In this document: positions 11,901 through 19,293 of the stretch, piece by piece
How positions within the stretch are numbered: position 1 is the first letter of the stretch
Layout of the letters: each line of letters opens with the position of its first letter
Origin: Apostichopus leukothele
Lineage: Eukaryota; Echinodermata; Holothuroidea; Aspidochirotida; Stichopodidae
DNA: 21,739 nucleotides
Assembly (NCBI GenBank): GCA_010014835.2
Contig: JAAAKB020107694.1
Coordinates: 1 to 21,739 of the forward strand
Direction of reading: 5' to 3'
Translations under genes and position numbers: made by a program
The notes under the pieces: generated by a model
What the model saw: the letters and a program-made list of their open reading frames with translations, nothing else
The model's database searches: none
Told to the model about the DNA's origin: nothing

Positions 11901-14900
11901 AATTTCATGATCTTAACCACTTATTCAACCATGTCAGTGCATAACAAGACATCTACTTGTTGTAATCAATTTCCCAATTGCAATTTCCTTAAAATCATAC
12001 AAAAGCAACATTTTGCACTGGCAAAAAGACCCCAGTGTCCGTTACTCTGTTTGTTCTACTGGCAAAACCTCAACATCCACTGGCATCCGGCCAGTAAATA
12101 CAGCCTGAATTTCGAGGCCTCGTTCTGTGAAATATTGCCCGAAAAATCAGTGTTTCTGTCCTTTGCAGTTTCTATGACTAGTGATACAAACATCGTCTGC
12201 AAAATATGCAAAATTGTTATTCTTATAGAACGTGTGATCATTTCAGTGATAACAGACACTTCGTTTTGAACCAAACTGTTTTTTTCGTGGTTGGGTTGAG
12301 TAGCTACCAGCATGTTTTTCCATGTCTGGATCCGTATCAGTGATTCAAGTCTCAATGATTCACTCGAGTGACAACTTGTTATGACGCTTGCTTTCACTAC
12401 AGGGAGCTTTGCAGAACCTGTTCCACGAGTTACATACGATATGCCTAGAGTTTCACAAATTTTAGTCACTTGCTAGACGAAAGTCTGTGCTTCAAAATTC
12501 TACGGGCTAAAGTTTAAGTTTTCGCTTGCATTTTCTTGAATTTACAACACACATCAGTTACTGTACAGTGTCGTTTTTTTTTATTATAGCAGCCTACAGT
12601 AAATGATATTGACTGATAATAAGTCATAATAGAGGGCGCTCATGTTAGGTATGTGTTTCTGTCCTTTTGCAGTTTCTGTGACTAGTGATACAAACACCGT
12701 CTGCAAAATATTCAAAATATTCAAATATAGAACGTGTCATCATTTCAGTGATAACAGACACATCAATTTGAAGTTTTAACCAAACTGTTTTTTTGTGGTT
12801 TGGGTTGAGTCGCTACCAGCATGTTTTTCCATGTCTGGATCCGAATCAGTGATTCAAGTCTCAATGATTCACTCGAGTGACAACTTGTTATGACAACGGC
12901 TTACACTACAGGAAGCTTTGCAGAACCTGTTCTCCTAGGAACTTGCAGATATTTCCACAAGTTACATACGATAGGCCTAGAGTTACACAAATTTTAGTCA
13001 CTTGCTAGACGAAAGCCTGTGCTTCAAAATTCTACGGGCTAAAGTTTAAGTTTTCACTGGCATTTTCTTGAATTTACAACACACATCAGCTACTGTTCAG
13101 TGTCGTTTTTTTTTTTTTATAGCAGCCTACAGTAAATGATATTGACTGATAATAAGTCATAATAGAGGGCGCTCATGTTAGGTATGGAAATCATGCCGAT
13201 TCTTTGACTGACCATTGTCAACAGACTCAATATGTGTTTATGTTCTTAATGTCTACGGGTAAATAAAATGCCAGCGCCTATTTTTTTTGTTTTTAACTGG
13301 AAAATGGTGAAACCCGCAGGCAAGTTAGCCAATATAGAGCAGGAATTTCAGGGCCGGATACAAATGTGAGTCGTGTCTTCAAAAGTCACACTGCCACTCT
13401 CTAGGATACTTTGCACAGAAAAATAGCCCAACGTACACTATAGAAATGGAGCTTGGGGATGAAAAACAAAACATGATGGCACTATTCCGAAACCAACAAT
13501 ATTCTTTTATGTAGCTCTCTGATATATATCGTAACCTTCGCAACCTGATTATGAGGTTGTATGTGCCTTGTCCAGTATTACCAATGTTCCCTGTTCAAAT
13601 AATACACCATGATCTTGATAAAATACAGTAGCCTTGACAGGAGAAAATTCGACCACGTCAGGGCTTCCGATTTTTACCTCACTTAATCACCACCTCCCCA
13701 GCGATGAGTACAGTATTCAAGTACCGTTGCAAACTATCAACTGGTCAAGAATAGTTACCGACAGACTGTGGACAAGTTTGACTCAATTTAAACCTGAGGT
13801 TGGCAGTAGCTACATCTTGATTAGATGTTTAAAACTCGGTAACCAGCTGAAAAATGACAAATTTTTTCTACGAGGAAAACATTTCTCTTGCTCATTCCTT
13901 CTTCAGATATAAAAGAATATATTGAGAGAAACAAATCCTACATGCTTACCTCCTAGTTTCTTTACTTGGGGGTCTTTATCGGCAGACACTGGATCAGTTT
14001 CTTCCGGTTTGGTTTCTCCTTTTTCAATCGTCTCTGATTCGCTCGCCGACCGATTTTCGGGGACAGAATGAGCGACCGCACTGCTCTCACCATCTTTGCG
14101 AAATAAACTGGCCCAGGAGGTGGGCTTACTGCCCCATGGGCTTGGCTTTGGTGCTGCTGTTGCCTGCTGCGCCTGACTAGATGCGGACCTGACGCCACTT
14201 GCAGTTGTCTCTTCAACGTTGGAAGTCTGCTCGTGGCCTTGCTCTGGCTTTGCATCCGAGGATGCCAGATGACCGGGCGCGGCACTTTGGCTGACCTCCG
14301 CTGTAACGTTCTGCTGCGGTCTGCCGTTCTCGCACGAGGCGACATTCACGGGGGGTTGGTCGGGACTCTCCTCGACCCTTCCTGCGACTACGGAGGAGGG
14401 AGTGACTGGCTCTGTTGGATGGCTTGCTGCTGCGGTGGTGGTCAGTTTGGGTTGCTCGCTTTCTGTGAGAGGCACTCGGGAAACTGGAAAGTTGGAAGAA
14501 GTACTGAAAGTGGAATTGGACAAGTTAGCGGTTCTTTGATTCGGAATTTGAACATCCGGGCAACTTTTGGGCTCTGTAGTTCTATCGTCAAGTTGCACAT
14601 TTTCAAGATTGTTGTTGCCTATATTATGCTGGCTGTCTGGTTGGCTATCAGCTGGATTCCGGACGGCAGTCTCCGCTGCCTGTTTGGAAATCTCTACACT
14701 ACTTATTGTACCGGTGGGCCCGGAGGAGCCATCGCCTGCTCCGTCAGGTATGTGGGCTCCACTCTGTGTCCCTTCCTGACGGTTTGCCGCGTTTCTCCTG
14801 TTGTCTCCTAGCTTGGCTTGGAACAAGTCCGGATTGTTGTAAAAATTGTCGTAGTATTTTGGGTCTCTCTGCTTCTTGTTTCTCCTCTTCAGGGAATTGG

Positions 14901-17900
14901 ACTTCTGAGAGCCGTCAAACGGCGGTAAGGATGGATCTATGGACACATCGTACTGACTGTTCTCATGGAGGAATGGTCCACTGGTGGTTATTGCACTAGG
15001 AATGTCCTCGTTAGGGACAGATGAAACGGTAGCCTGGGGCTGATTTGTATTGCTGCTGTGGATATCGCTGGATGGTACTGGCACATTGTTGGAAAGGTAA
15101 TCCTCCGTCGCCACGGACGTGTGACCGACAGAGACTTGAGTTGCTGTAACGTTGCTATTGGGTAGATCTGAAGTGACAGGAGGCAAGGATAAAATAAATA
15201 TCAGTAGAAACTTGTCAAAATTACAGAATCATTTTGCTCAAGCCATTCAATCAACATCGACTACAAAACCAAAACAATCAAAATACCGCTTCTCTACTAA
15301 AGTGGAGATCTATGGTTTGGTGGAGATGTTTGCTGCAGCTTTGTGCATTATTGTCTTCTTCTGTTTGGCTTAGATCCCTGTGTCTGACGTAAACTGTATT
15401 CAAAGTAGACATCTAGAGATCACAGTTTGTATATAACCTCTGCTAAATGATGATCATTTCTCAAATTCTTTAGTTTATCGATACAATATGTACAATTTAT
15501 AAACACATATATATATGCCTACAGTGCAATTACAACCTTCCTTACCGGTTTCGAACCTCTGGACATACAATCAGAGTCCATGGCCTAGTGGTTAGGGTGT
15601 CCGCATATAAAGCGGGAGGCCTGGGGTTCGAATCCCGGTGGAGGCTGGAAGTTCTTTCACTGTTCCAGATTTTTCAACTCACTACAATTTCAATTTATTT
15701 TATTTATATTATAGTACTGTAAAGGTTATGGGACAGGGAATAAGTTTTCTAGTAGGTTTGCAGTCCCTCAGTTTGTCTCACATAAAATACTCTGCTTCAT
15801 GTGGACAAAAAACTGCTAAATATATACATCTTTGACCTTGTATATTAATTTGCCCATTCTGCATAGCACTTCGCTATGCGATAATGGATAAATTATTCAC
15901 CGTTACATTGCGCTGCATAAACACATTCTTGTTGGTGTAATTTGTGTTAATACAGTGGATATATATATAGATATGTTCAATTCAGTGGTTCAGTGGTTTA
16001 AATGTATACTAGTACCATACAGTACATTATGATAGTTTGGGGATTGACCTGCAAGAAGGATTGTCACAGTCTCATTATATACAGTAGTCATGCACCAACG
16101 CACAAGTCACCTTCAACATACTGAAAGACTGACTTGTTTTCAACTATTTATTTAACCTCATTCAAAGTCTGTGCAAACACTGCAGTTACAGTAGAGCATA
16201 TTGAATGGAATAGATTTTAAAGTGGCTTTGACTGTCTTGAAAATATGGCAGAAGTTATCCCTGTTCATTAGAATCAACAATTGTATTACTTTTACAGCAT
16301 TTGGGTCACAGCAAGATGTTGGACTTATATTTTCTTTAGTCAAAAAATTGTCTATATGTGCAAATTTAAAATTCAAAGACAGACAAACCTGTTGATTTAG
16401 CAGGTGCTTCCAGATTGCCTTGGTTATCCCAAGGAAACTGTTGAAGAAAAATAGAAACAAAAAAATTAAGAAATAATAAGAGAAACAAAATTAACTTAAA
16501 AGGGTGTACTGTAGTTATATAACAAGTATGCCTAATTCGCATTGGTCTTCTTATCATTCAAAGTGACTTGCTTATTTTGTTTAGAACATTTGCTGCTTGT
16601 GACTCAGGCATCTCTTACAGCAGTTTTGAACTTTTGATGTTTTAAAAAACATAACATGCTATATATCTCTTCATTTCTGTAACAATTCACAAAAAGTTTG
16701 TATCGTGTCCGCACTTGCAACAACAGAAAAAATGATTGCCTGATATGTTAACAAAACTCACATAAAAACTACCGTAGATTGCTGTTTTTATGGCAATAGA
16801 TCTCGGGATGCAATCTATTAATTGAGACTGAAACTGGTACAAACGATGTGCATTCTGAAATTTGTTATTACTAATACATTGCCATTTTTTCCCCCTTTCA
16901 GGACACAAAACCGAAAGAGATTCAAATTTATGAGTCGCCTTATTTATAATCATTTGATGATATTACATATTTTGTGATGACAATGCAGTTATAGGCTGTA
17001 AGCATCAATGAAAATGCATTGCTATTCCTCTTCAGATTATTCAAGTTCCAGATACAGTGCAGTGTTTACTATGAAATATATATGCAACTGACAGTAGCCT
17101 AGGTAATCTCCCTGCCTTGCATGCCTGCTTTAGTACCGAAAAAAGGGGGATCTTCATTGTACCCTAGGCTAAGGTGACCATATGTTTCCAATAGATCAAG
17201 GAAAGTGGTATTGAAGGTGCACCCTCCCTCCCCCCCCCCTCCCCAGTTCCCCATTGGTTTGTGAACTAAAACTATACTGTTAAAGGAAGGGTGTAATTTC
17301 TAGTGCTTCTGTGTATTTTGGTGGTTCTATGTTCCAACATTCAAGTTTAGAACACCTCACGGCTGTTTTGCCCAAGATTTAAAGTCAAACAAGGCTTGGA
17401 AGGTAACTGAGAGTCATGGTAGTCTCTCCATATATTAATCAGTTCAAAAAGATGTTTTCCGTGTGAAATTCAGCCAATGACATATTATTCACTGATTTGA
17501 GGTGCATTCATCCGTGAGTCACAAATGTATTTATCATACAGTCGAAAATTACATCGAAAACGCATTTTTCTATGAGCGGACATTCCAAACACAGGTAAAA
17601 TATTGAAATTATTCAGGGACGGATTACAAATTTGAGGACATTCTCTGCACAGTACTACATAAAAATCCGGGACCTTTCCAGGGACACTCCAGGGATGGTA
17701 CATGAAAATCCGAGGACCGTCCCCAGGGATTGGTGATGTCTGGTCACCTTACTCTAGGCAGCTGATTGTATGTGTAAAAGTAAAACCCTGAGATAGTAAA
17801 TTCAAGTGCATTGCACCGCTTACCTCCACTCTGCCCAGAGACTTAGTAGATACAGATTCTTCACCAAAGTATGATTGGTAAAAAGCTTCGTCGAAATCTC

Positions 17901-19266
17901 CGAATGTGACGATCTAGATATATATAGGTTAAAGGTTAAAGGAACAAAGAGTCATCATAGTTACCTCATTACCATAGTGATCTACATTTATTTACATGTG
18001 TACAAAAGTCTCCAGAGCCTCATTTCATGAGCAAAACAGGGCTTTCTCTACTATGTTCAGTGTAAGTCAACTATATACATTACCATTGTAAATTAACTAT
18101 ATTAGAACTTACAAGCCTCTTTAAAGGTAAACATCCTCATTAATGTATTAATTGCATTAATGCATTAATGTATAATTAAGGAATTAAGTATTTATTGAAA
18201 TTTTAATATAGGACATTATTTAACAATTTAAAAGACTAACTAAGATTTTTTCCCTGTCTTTGCAAATATATATTAATAAAAACATATTTTAATAACAGTT
18301 TCCAGTTGTCTGGTCTTGGTCATCAATTAACTTTCTGTAATGAGATGGTGGGACTAGGCTAGCAAATGTAAATTTTTAATACAGAAATCTGTCAGAATAT
18401 CATTAAGTGACATTCATACTTCAAGAAGTCTAATTTAGCGGATTAATTGCACCCGCAACACAAAGTTCCACACTGTAACCAGCTATACCCTTGCATTTCT
18501 GACAGTGTAGCCACAACAGCATTTTATTTTATTATTATTTTTGGCATTTCTCTGTGTATTACTTAACTCGCTGGGCTACATGGGCACTATAGCCAACTTC
18601 TTTTAAGGGTATTGCTTCAAAGTTGCTGGGTATTCTGCAATTACTCCAATTTAGCTAATATATTGCTGAATTCCTTCCCATATTGTACATTGTAATTTGT
18701 AGCCTAAGTTGGTACATATACTGTAACAAGTTTTTTCAAAGTTAGGACTTAAGTCTACTGGAACTTGTGGAAGTAAGGCTATTCCAAAGCAGGAAAAATC
18801 ATCATGATACAGCCTCTAGTACAACTTACAAGGCAAGGCCTAGTGTATTACAGCCTACTCAACAGCCTGTACAGGCTAACTTGGTGCGTGACTTAAATGA
18901 GAAACACATGTGCCATTTCATGTTACACAGGCCTAGTAATATAACCTATGGACAGGGCTGTATTCCTTATTATTCTTCATTTACTTGGCTTAAGCTAGTA
19001 CTAAAAATATGGGTCTAGCATTGGCAAAGTAAACATAAAGATCTTAAATAACATTAGGCCTAGGCCTAATGTTATGAGGAGTGGAGTGACTAACGCTAGG
19101 CTACTTTTGGTATGGTACCAAGTGAGCAACGTTCGCTGTGGCAAAGTACGTGCATACCGTGTAACGTGCGGTTTTGTGACAACCAAAACCCCACAAAACT
19201 ATTTCAAAATGTATGTTATAATTCATATACACTGAGTACATAAAACGTAAATACCTCTTCTGCCAT
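2742..19266 (-). CDS. usp10: USP10, ubiquitin carboxyl-terminal hydrolase 10 (14 coding exons)
   Basis: A cysteine protease that removes ubiquitin from proteins. In vertebrates USP10 acts mainly in the cytoplasm, binds G3BP1/2 through an N-terminal FGDF motif (stress-granule control), and deubiquitinates p53 and 40S ribosomal proteins. The coding join on the minus strand is 19266-19255, 17913-17824, 16437-16389, 15167-13950, 11491-11400, 10976-10870, 9858-9720, 9269-9161, 8965-8832, 8535-8410, 7799-7707, 6620-6476, 5871-5806, 2959-2742. All 13 junctions keep frame, giving 865 residues. Landmarks by my numbering: FGDF 8-11; basic patch 144-160; SWASLF 401-406; USP domain about 475-852; catalytic Cys483; QEDAEE 573-578; His806 in GGHY; Asp823 after the GW motif. 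The block [16 protein letters not shown] matches human USP10 as I remember it. The N-terminal third is divergent and low in recognisable sequence. Oddities are a GC donor in intron 7, a changed Cys box and a short C-terminal extension. Identity is very secure; exons 1 and 3 are the least certain pieces. Confidence 0.96.
3721..3989. repeat. 45-bp minisatellite, six copies
   Basis: Units start at 3721, 3766, 3811, 3856, 3900 and 3945. All are 45 bp except the fourth (44 bp). The core reads ATGATTACCATG...CTTATTAGC. Units differ by a few substitutions. Because 45 is a multiple of three, part of the array stays open on the minus strand and produces a spurious repetitive peptide; it is not a gene. 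Confidence 0.95.
4831..4931. repeat. Short imperfect direct repeat
   Basis: Two 26-bp stretches (4831-4856 and 4906-4931), offset by 75 bp, differ at three positions (core GCATAT.GTTACT.ATCCCACC). Likely a small local duplication. Confidence 0.6.
5806..5871 (-). CDS. usp10: USP10 exon 13
   Basis: 66 nt between acceptor GTTCACAG and donor GTGAGT. It completes a split Asp codon, then encodes [20 protein letters not shown], and ends with the G of a split Val codon. Human has [23 protein letters not shown]. Phase 1 at both ends. Confidence 0.93.
5872..6475 (-). other. USP10 intron 12 (604 nt)
   Basis: GTAATG...CACAG. A perfect stem-loop TCACGTA/TACGTGA (6444-6450 with 6454-6460, loop of three) sits 15 nt inside the donor. 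An open stretch at 6084-6347 on the minus strand has no recognised family, and USP10 reads in frame without it. Confidence 0.8.
6476..6620 (-). CDS. usp10: USP10 exon 12, LHLK box
   Basis: 145 nt, acceptor CTTGTAG, donor GTAATG, phase 0 in and 1 out. It encodes [20 protein letters not shown], then [20 protein letters not shown]. The human equivalent is [20 protein letters not shown], then [14 protein letters not shown]. The LHLKRF box common to USP enzymes reads LHLKQF here, with Arg to Gln at the fifth position. Confidence 0.96.
6621..7706 (-). other. USP10 intron 11 (1086 nt)
   Basis: GTAGGT...TGTAG. Contains an 11-bp perfect inverted repeat CTCATGAATAT/ATATTCATGAG (6812-6822 with 6848-6858) and A and T runs at 6938-6955. 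No gene or assignable transposon. Confidence 0.8.
7707..7799 (-). CDS. usp10: USP10 exon 11
   Basis: Thirty-one codons, phase 0 at both ends, acceptor CCTTGTTAG, donor GTAGGT. It encodes [20 protein letters not shown] followed by [11 protein letters not shown]. Human has [20 protein letters not shown] and QGYTTKTKQE in the same place. Confidence 0.94.
7800..8409 (-). other. USP10 intron 10 (610 nt)
   Basis: GTGAGG...GTTAG. Contains a C/T-rich patch at 7895-7930. No RNA gene or mobile element is recognised. Confidence 0.8.
8410..8535 (-). CDS. usp10: USP10 exon 10, IFGG and FFTLQLDIQ core
   Basis: Exactly 42 codons, phase 0 at both ends, acceptor CTGCCAG with pyrimidine tract, donor [24 protein letters not shown] corresponds to human ADFVQTPITGIFGGHIRS, and [16 protein letters not shown] matches human exactly as remembered. 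It lies in the fingers/palm part of the USP domain and is the best conserved exon in the window. Confidence 0.97.
8832..8965 (-). CDS. usp10: USP10 exon 9, acidic DEWEQVG insert
   Basis: 134 nt, acceptor CTTTAG, donor GTGAGT. It encodes [10 protein letters not shown], then a run of Glu/Asp and [19 protein letters not shown]. Human USP10 has the same order: NGP, an acidic run, then DEWEQVGP and TSVTR. This is a flexible, acidic insertion within the USP fold. Phase 1 in and 0 out match exons 8 and 10. Confidence 0.95.
9161..9269 (-). CDS. usp10: USP10 exon 8, QEDAEE box
   Basis: 109 nt, acceptor CTCAACAG, donor GTATGT, phase 0 in and 1 out. It encodes [20 protein letters not shown]; human has GRQEDAEEYLGFILNGLHE. 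QEDAEE is the conserved second USP box. The exon continues with an Ala-rich stretch ([13 protein letters not shown]) in place of the human NLKKLLSPS. Use of an AG four bases further in, paired with a GT donor four bases further out in exon 7, would give ASKQEDAEE instead of QGKQEDAEE with the same length. Confidence 0.94.
9270..9719 (-). other. USP10 intron 7, probable GC-AG intron (450 nt)
   Basis: Begins GCAAGT after AAG and ends CTCAACAG. The flanking exons join in frame as [13 protein letters not shown], matching human LSEKGRQEDAEE. Nothing else is seen inside it. Confidence 0.7.
9720..9858 (-). CDS. usp10: USP10 exon 7, [10 protein letters not shown] segment
   Basis: 139 nt, phase 2 in and 0 out. 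It encodes [12 protein letters not shown] and then [12 protein letters not shown], equivalent to human VRDIRPGAAFEP. The acceptor is ATTATCCAG. The exon ends ...ATT AAG and is followed by GCAAGT, an excellent match to the GC-type donor consensus AG|GCAAGT, with no in-frame GT donor at that point. The 3' splice site lies inside a tandem duplication (9857-10123), so a near-identical acceptor sequence sits 142 nt upstream in the intron. Confidence 0.93.
9857..10123. repeat. Tandem duplication across the 3' splice site of intron 6
   Basis: Copy A (9857-9998, 142 bp) and copy B (9999-10123, about 125 bp with small deletions) share GACTGGATAATTAAACACAT at their starts and TATTTATAAACTGTGTCATT later on. 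A truncated third start follows at 10124. Copy A begins inside exon 7, so the acceptor TTAATTATCCAG is duplicated at 10001-10002. Confidence 0.9.
10266..10320 (-). mobile_element. Decayed tRNA-like SINE head
   Basis: On the minus strand, TATCTCAGTCCG (10320-10309) resembles a Pol III A box and GGTTCAAATCA (10276-10266) a B box, 32 nt apart. Between them are CTGATA and TAGGTCACT, arranged as in a tRNA, with a D-stem CTC/GAG. It looks most like an Ile- or Lys-type tRNA. Both boxes depart from consensus, so it is probably inactive. Element ends are not visible. Confidence 0.5.
10411..10522. repeat. 16-bp minisatellite, seven copies
   Basis: Seven units of exactly 16 bp, consensus TGTGTAACCAGGGATC, starting at 10411, 10427, 10443, 10459, 10475, 10491 and 10507. 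Units differ by one to four bases. The array lies about 90 bp upstream (on the minus strand) of the SINE-like head. Confidence 0.95.
10870..10976 (-). CDS. usp10: USP10 exon 6, LVACPP segment of USP domain
   Basis: 107 nt, phase 0 in and 2 out, acceptor GTACCAG and donor GTGAGT. The translation has [11 protein letters not shown] and [10 protein letters not shown], closely matching human LVACPPMYHLM and RPCTSTPMI. It follows directly on the Cys box and forms the thumb helices of the catalytic domain. A different-frame reading through this exon into intron 5 (to 11160) is not a gene. Confidence 0.94.
10977..11399 (-). other. USP10 intron 5 (423 nt)
   Basis: GTATCC...TACCAG, with a weak donor. 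An open stretch at 10939-11160 overlaps exon 6 in another frame. No RNA gene or repeat is recognised. Confidence 0.75.
11400..11491 (-). CDS. usp10: USP10 exon 5, catalytic Cys box
   Basis: 92 nt, acceptor CTCTGCAG with a good pyrimidine tract, donor GTATCC after AGT. The exon opens [20 protein letters not shown], close to human [20 protein letters not shown], and continues with the Cys box VANNCYINS. Cys483 (codon 11414-11412) is the nucleophile, and the Asn two residues before it, which forms the oxyanion hole in USP enzymes, is kept. The usual Gly of the GNxC signature is Ala and the USP10 Trp is Asn. The donor is weak. A GT two bases earlier would break frame with exon 6, so this donor is preferred. 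Confidence 0.93.
11492..13949 (-). other. USP10 intron 4 (2458 nt)
   Basis: GTAAGC...CTGCAG. It is dominated by the 503-bp tandem duplication. Open stretches at 11889-12269 (plus), 12056-12469 (minus) and 13634-13912 (plus) show no recognised family; the first two overlap the duplicated unit. Confidence 0.8.
12151..13186. repeat. Tandem duplication of a ~500-bp unit in intron 4
   Basis: Copy 1 is 12151-12653 (503 bp) and copy 2 is 12654-13186 (533 bp). They start TGTTTCTGTCC and end ATGTTAGGTATG, and are highly similar along their whole length, including the shared CATGTTTTTCCATGTCTGGA. Copy 2 has two small insertions, near 12770 and near 12930-12955. The unit is not recognised as a known transposon, and no terminal inverted repeats or target-site duplications were found. 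Confidence 0.93.
13950..15167 (-). CDS. usp10: USP10 exon 4, long disordered region with SWASLF motif
   Basis: This large exon of 1218 nt (405 full codons plus split codons at both ends) has acceptor CACTTCAG and donor GTAAGC. The protein is Ser/Thr/Gln/Asn/Glu/Pro-rich and should be disordered. Three islands can be compared with human USP10. A degenerate PAM2-like stretch ([10 protein letters not shown], residues 126-135, 14914-14943) precedes a basic patch running into KYYDNFY (144-160), comparable to the human KKKRPPGYYSYL. SWASLF lies at 401-406 (14101-14118) near the end, as in human PKSWASLF. The final ...DPQVKKLGE lines up with human DPVAIKIAE before the catalytic domain. No transmembrane segment or signal peptide is seen. 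Long open frames on the opposite strand are treated as shadows of this exon. Confidence 0.93.
15168..16388 (-). other. USP10 intron 3 (1221 nt)
   Basis: GTTTGT...CTTCAG. Contains the plus-strand SINE head. Just before it, at 15547-15557, is a B-box-like GGTTCGAAACC on the minus strand. The remainder is AT-rich with short TA runs (15505-15518, 15959-15972). Confidence 0.8.
15581..15650 (+). mobile_element. tRNA-derived SINE head with intact Pol III promoter
   Basis: A box TGGCCTAGTGG (15581-15591) and B box GGTTCGAATCC (15625-15635) both fit the consensus perfectly and lie 33 nt apart. Between them is a 5-bp anticodon-type stem TCCGC/GCGGG with a 7-nt loop. The T stem pairs (CTGGG/CCCGG) but its loop has one extra base, and the acceptor stem does not close, so this is a tRNA-like SINE head (Glu/Asp type) and not a working tRNA. 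The body continues into AT-rich sequence; its 3' end cannot be set. Confidence 0.65.
16389..16437 (-). CDS. usp10: USP10 exon 3 (small linker exon)
   Basis: A 49-nt exon with a pyrimidine-rich acceptor ending CAACAG and donor GTTTGT. It encodes [16 protein letters not shown] and ends with the G of a split Asp codon completed by exon 4. Entry phase 0 and exit phase 1 fit both neighbours exactly, and the RVE|FPWDNQ junction resembles human RIEFGVDEV. There is no recognised domain. Support comes from splice sites, phase and weak similarity, so confidence is below that of the catalytic exons. Confidence 0.68.
16438..17823 (-). other. USP10 intron 2 (1386 nt)
   Basis: GTAAGC...CAACAG. About 40 percent of it is the hAT-like MITE. 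A C-rich run at 17221-17245 lies within that element. Nothing else is recognised. Confidence 0.8.
17170..17751. mobile_element. hAT-like non-autonomous DNA transposon (MITE), 582 bp
   Basis: Terminal inverted repeats TAAGGTGACCA (17170-17180) and TGGTCACCTTA (17741-17751) are perfect over 11 bp. They are flanked by an 8-bp target-site duplication, CCCTAGGC (17162-17169) and CTCTAGGC (17752-17759), with one mismatch. An 8-bp duplication and ends resembling CAGGGTGACCA point to the hAT superfamily. The right half carries repeated GGGAC/AGGGA motifs. There is no transposase, so it was moved in trans. The open stretch at 17485-17703 is inside it and is not a gene. Intron 2 of USP10 hosts it. Confidence 0.8.
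17824..17913 (-). CDS. usp10: USP10 exon 2, FGDF G3BP-binding segment
   Basis: Thirty codons, phase 0 at both ends, acceptor ...ATCTAG and donor GTAAGC. The translation starts [16 protein letters not shown], matching the human YIFGDFSPDEFNQFF segment. FGDF is the short linear motif by which vertebrate USP10 (and the nsP3 protein of some alphaviruses) docks into the NTF2-like domain of G3BP. The exon ends with residues LGRVE, which line up with the human QRIEF region at the junction with exon 3. The polypyrimidine tract before the acceptor is poor (TA-rich), but the protein match is convincing. Confidence 0.88.
17914..19254 (-). other. USP10 intron 1 (1341 nt)
   Basis: GTATTT...TATCTAG, with weak consensus at both ends. 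It contains the 28-bp palindrome, an AT-rich palindromic stretch built from ATTAATGCATTAAT (18135-18175) and many GGCCTAG-type motifs. The open stretch at 18767-19018 on the plus strand has no recognised family. Confidence 0.7.
19048..19075. repeat. Perfect 28-bp palindrome
   Basis: Each half is ATAACATTAGGCCT followed by its exact reverse complement, with no spacer, centred on CTAG at 19061/19062. It lies in intron 1, about 180 bp inside the gene. Function unknown. Confidence 0.95.
19255..19266 (-). CDS. usp10: USP10 coding exon 1 (start codon, MAEE)
   Basis: Four codons, ATG GCA GAA GAG, followed by donor GTATTT. The start has a favourable context, with A at -3 and G at +4. The same frame carries a TGA at 19296-19294, nine codons upstream, so the protein cannot start further 5' on this exon. 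The phase (0) fits exon 2. Human USP10 likewise has only a few residues (MALHSPQ) before the FGDF segment. This exon is too short to prove by similarity, and the donor is weak, so another first exon is possible. Confidence 0.6.
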
Positions 19267-19293
19267 TTTGGGCTTATATTTTAATTTGGACTG

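Noticed and set aside
12056-12469. 137-residue open frame on the minus strand in intron 4
   Set aside because: No recognised family; the tandem second copy does not keep the frame; USP10 joins in frame without it.
14233-14811. 192-residue open frame on the plus strand, plus other antisense frames
   Set aside because: It lies wholly opposite USP10 exon 4, which has verified motifs and splice phases. Cys/Trp/Leu-rich composition and lack of any family match mark it as a shadow.
15578-15650. Functional tRNA gene
   Set aside because: Both Pol III boxes are intact, but the acceptor stem does not pair, the T loop has an extra base, and the anticodon loop would read ATA, which is not expected for a nuclear tRNA. 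A SINE head fits better.
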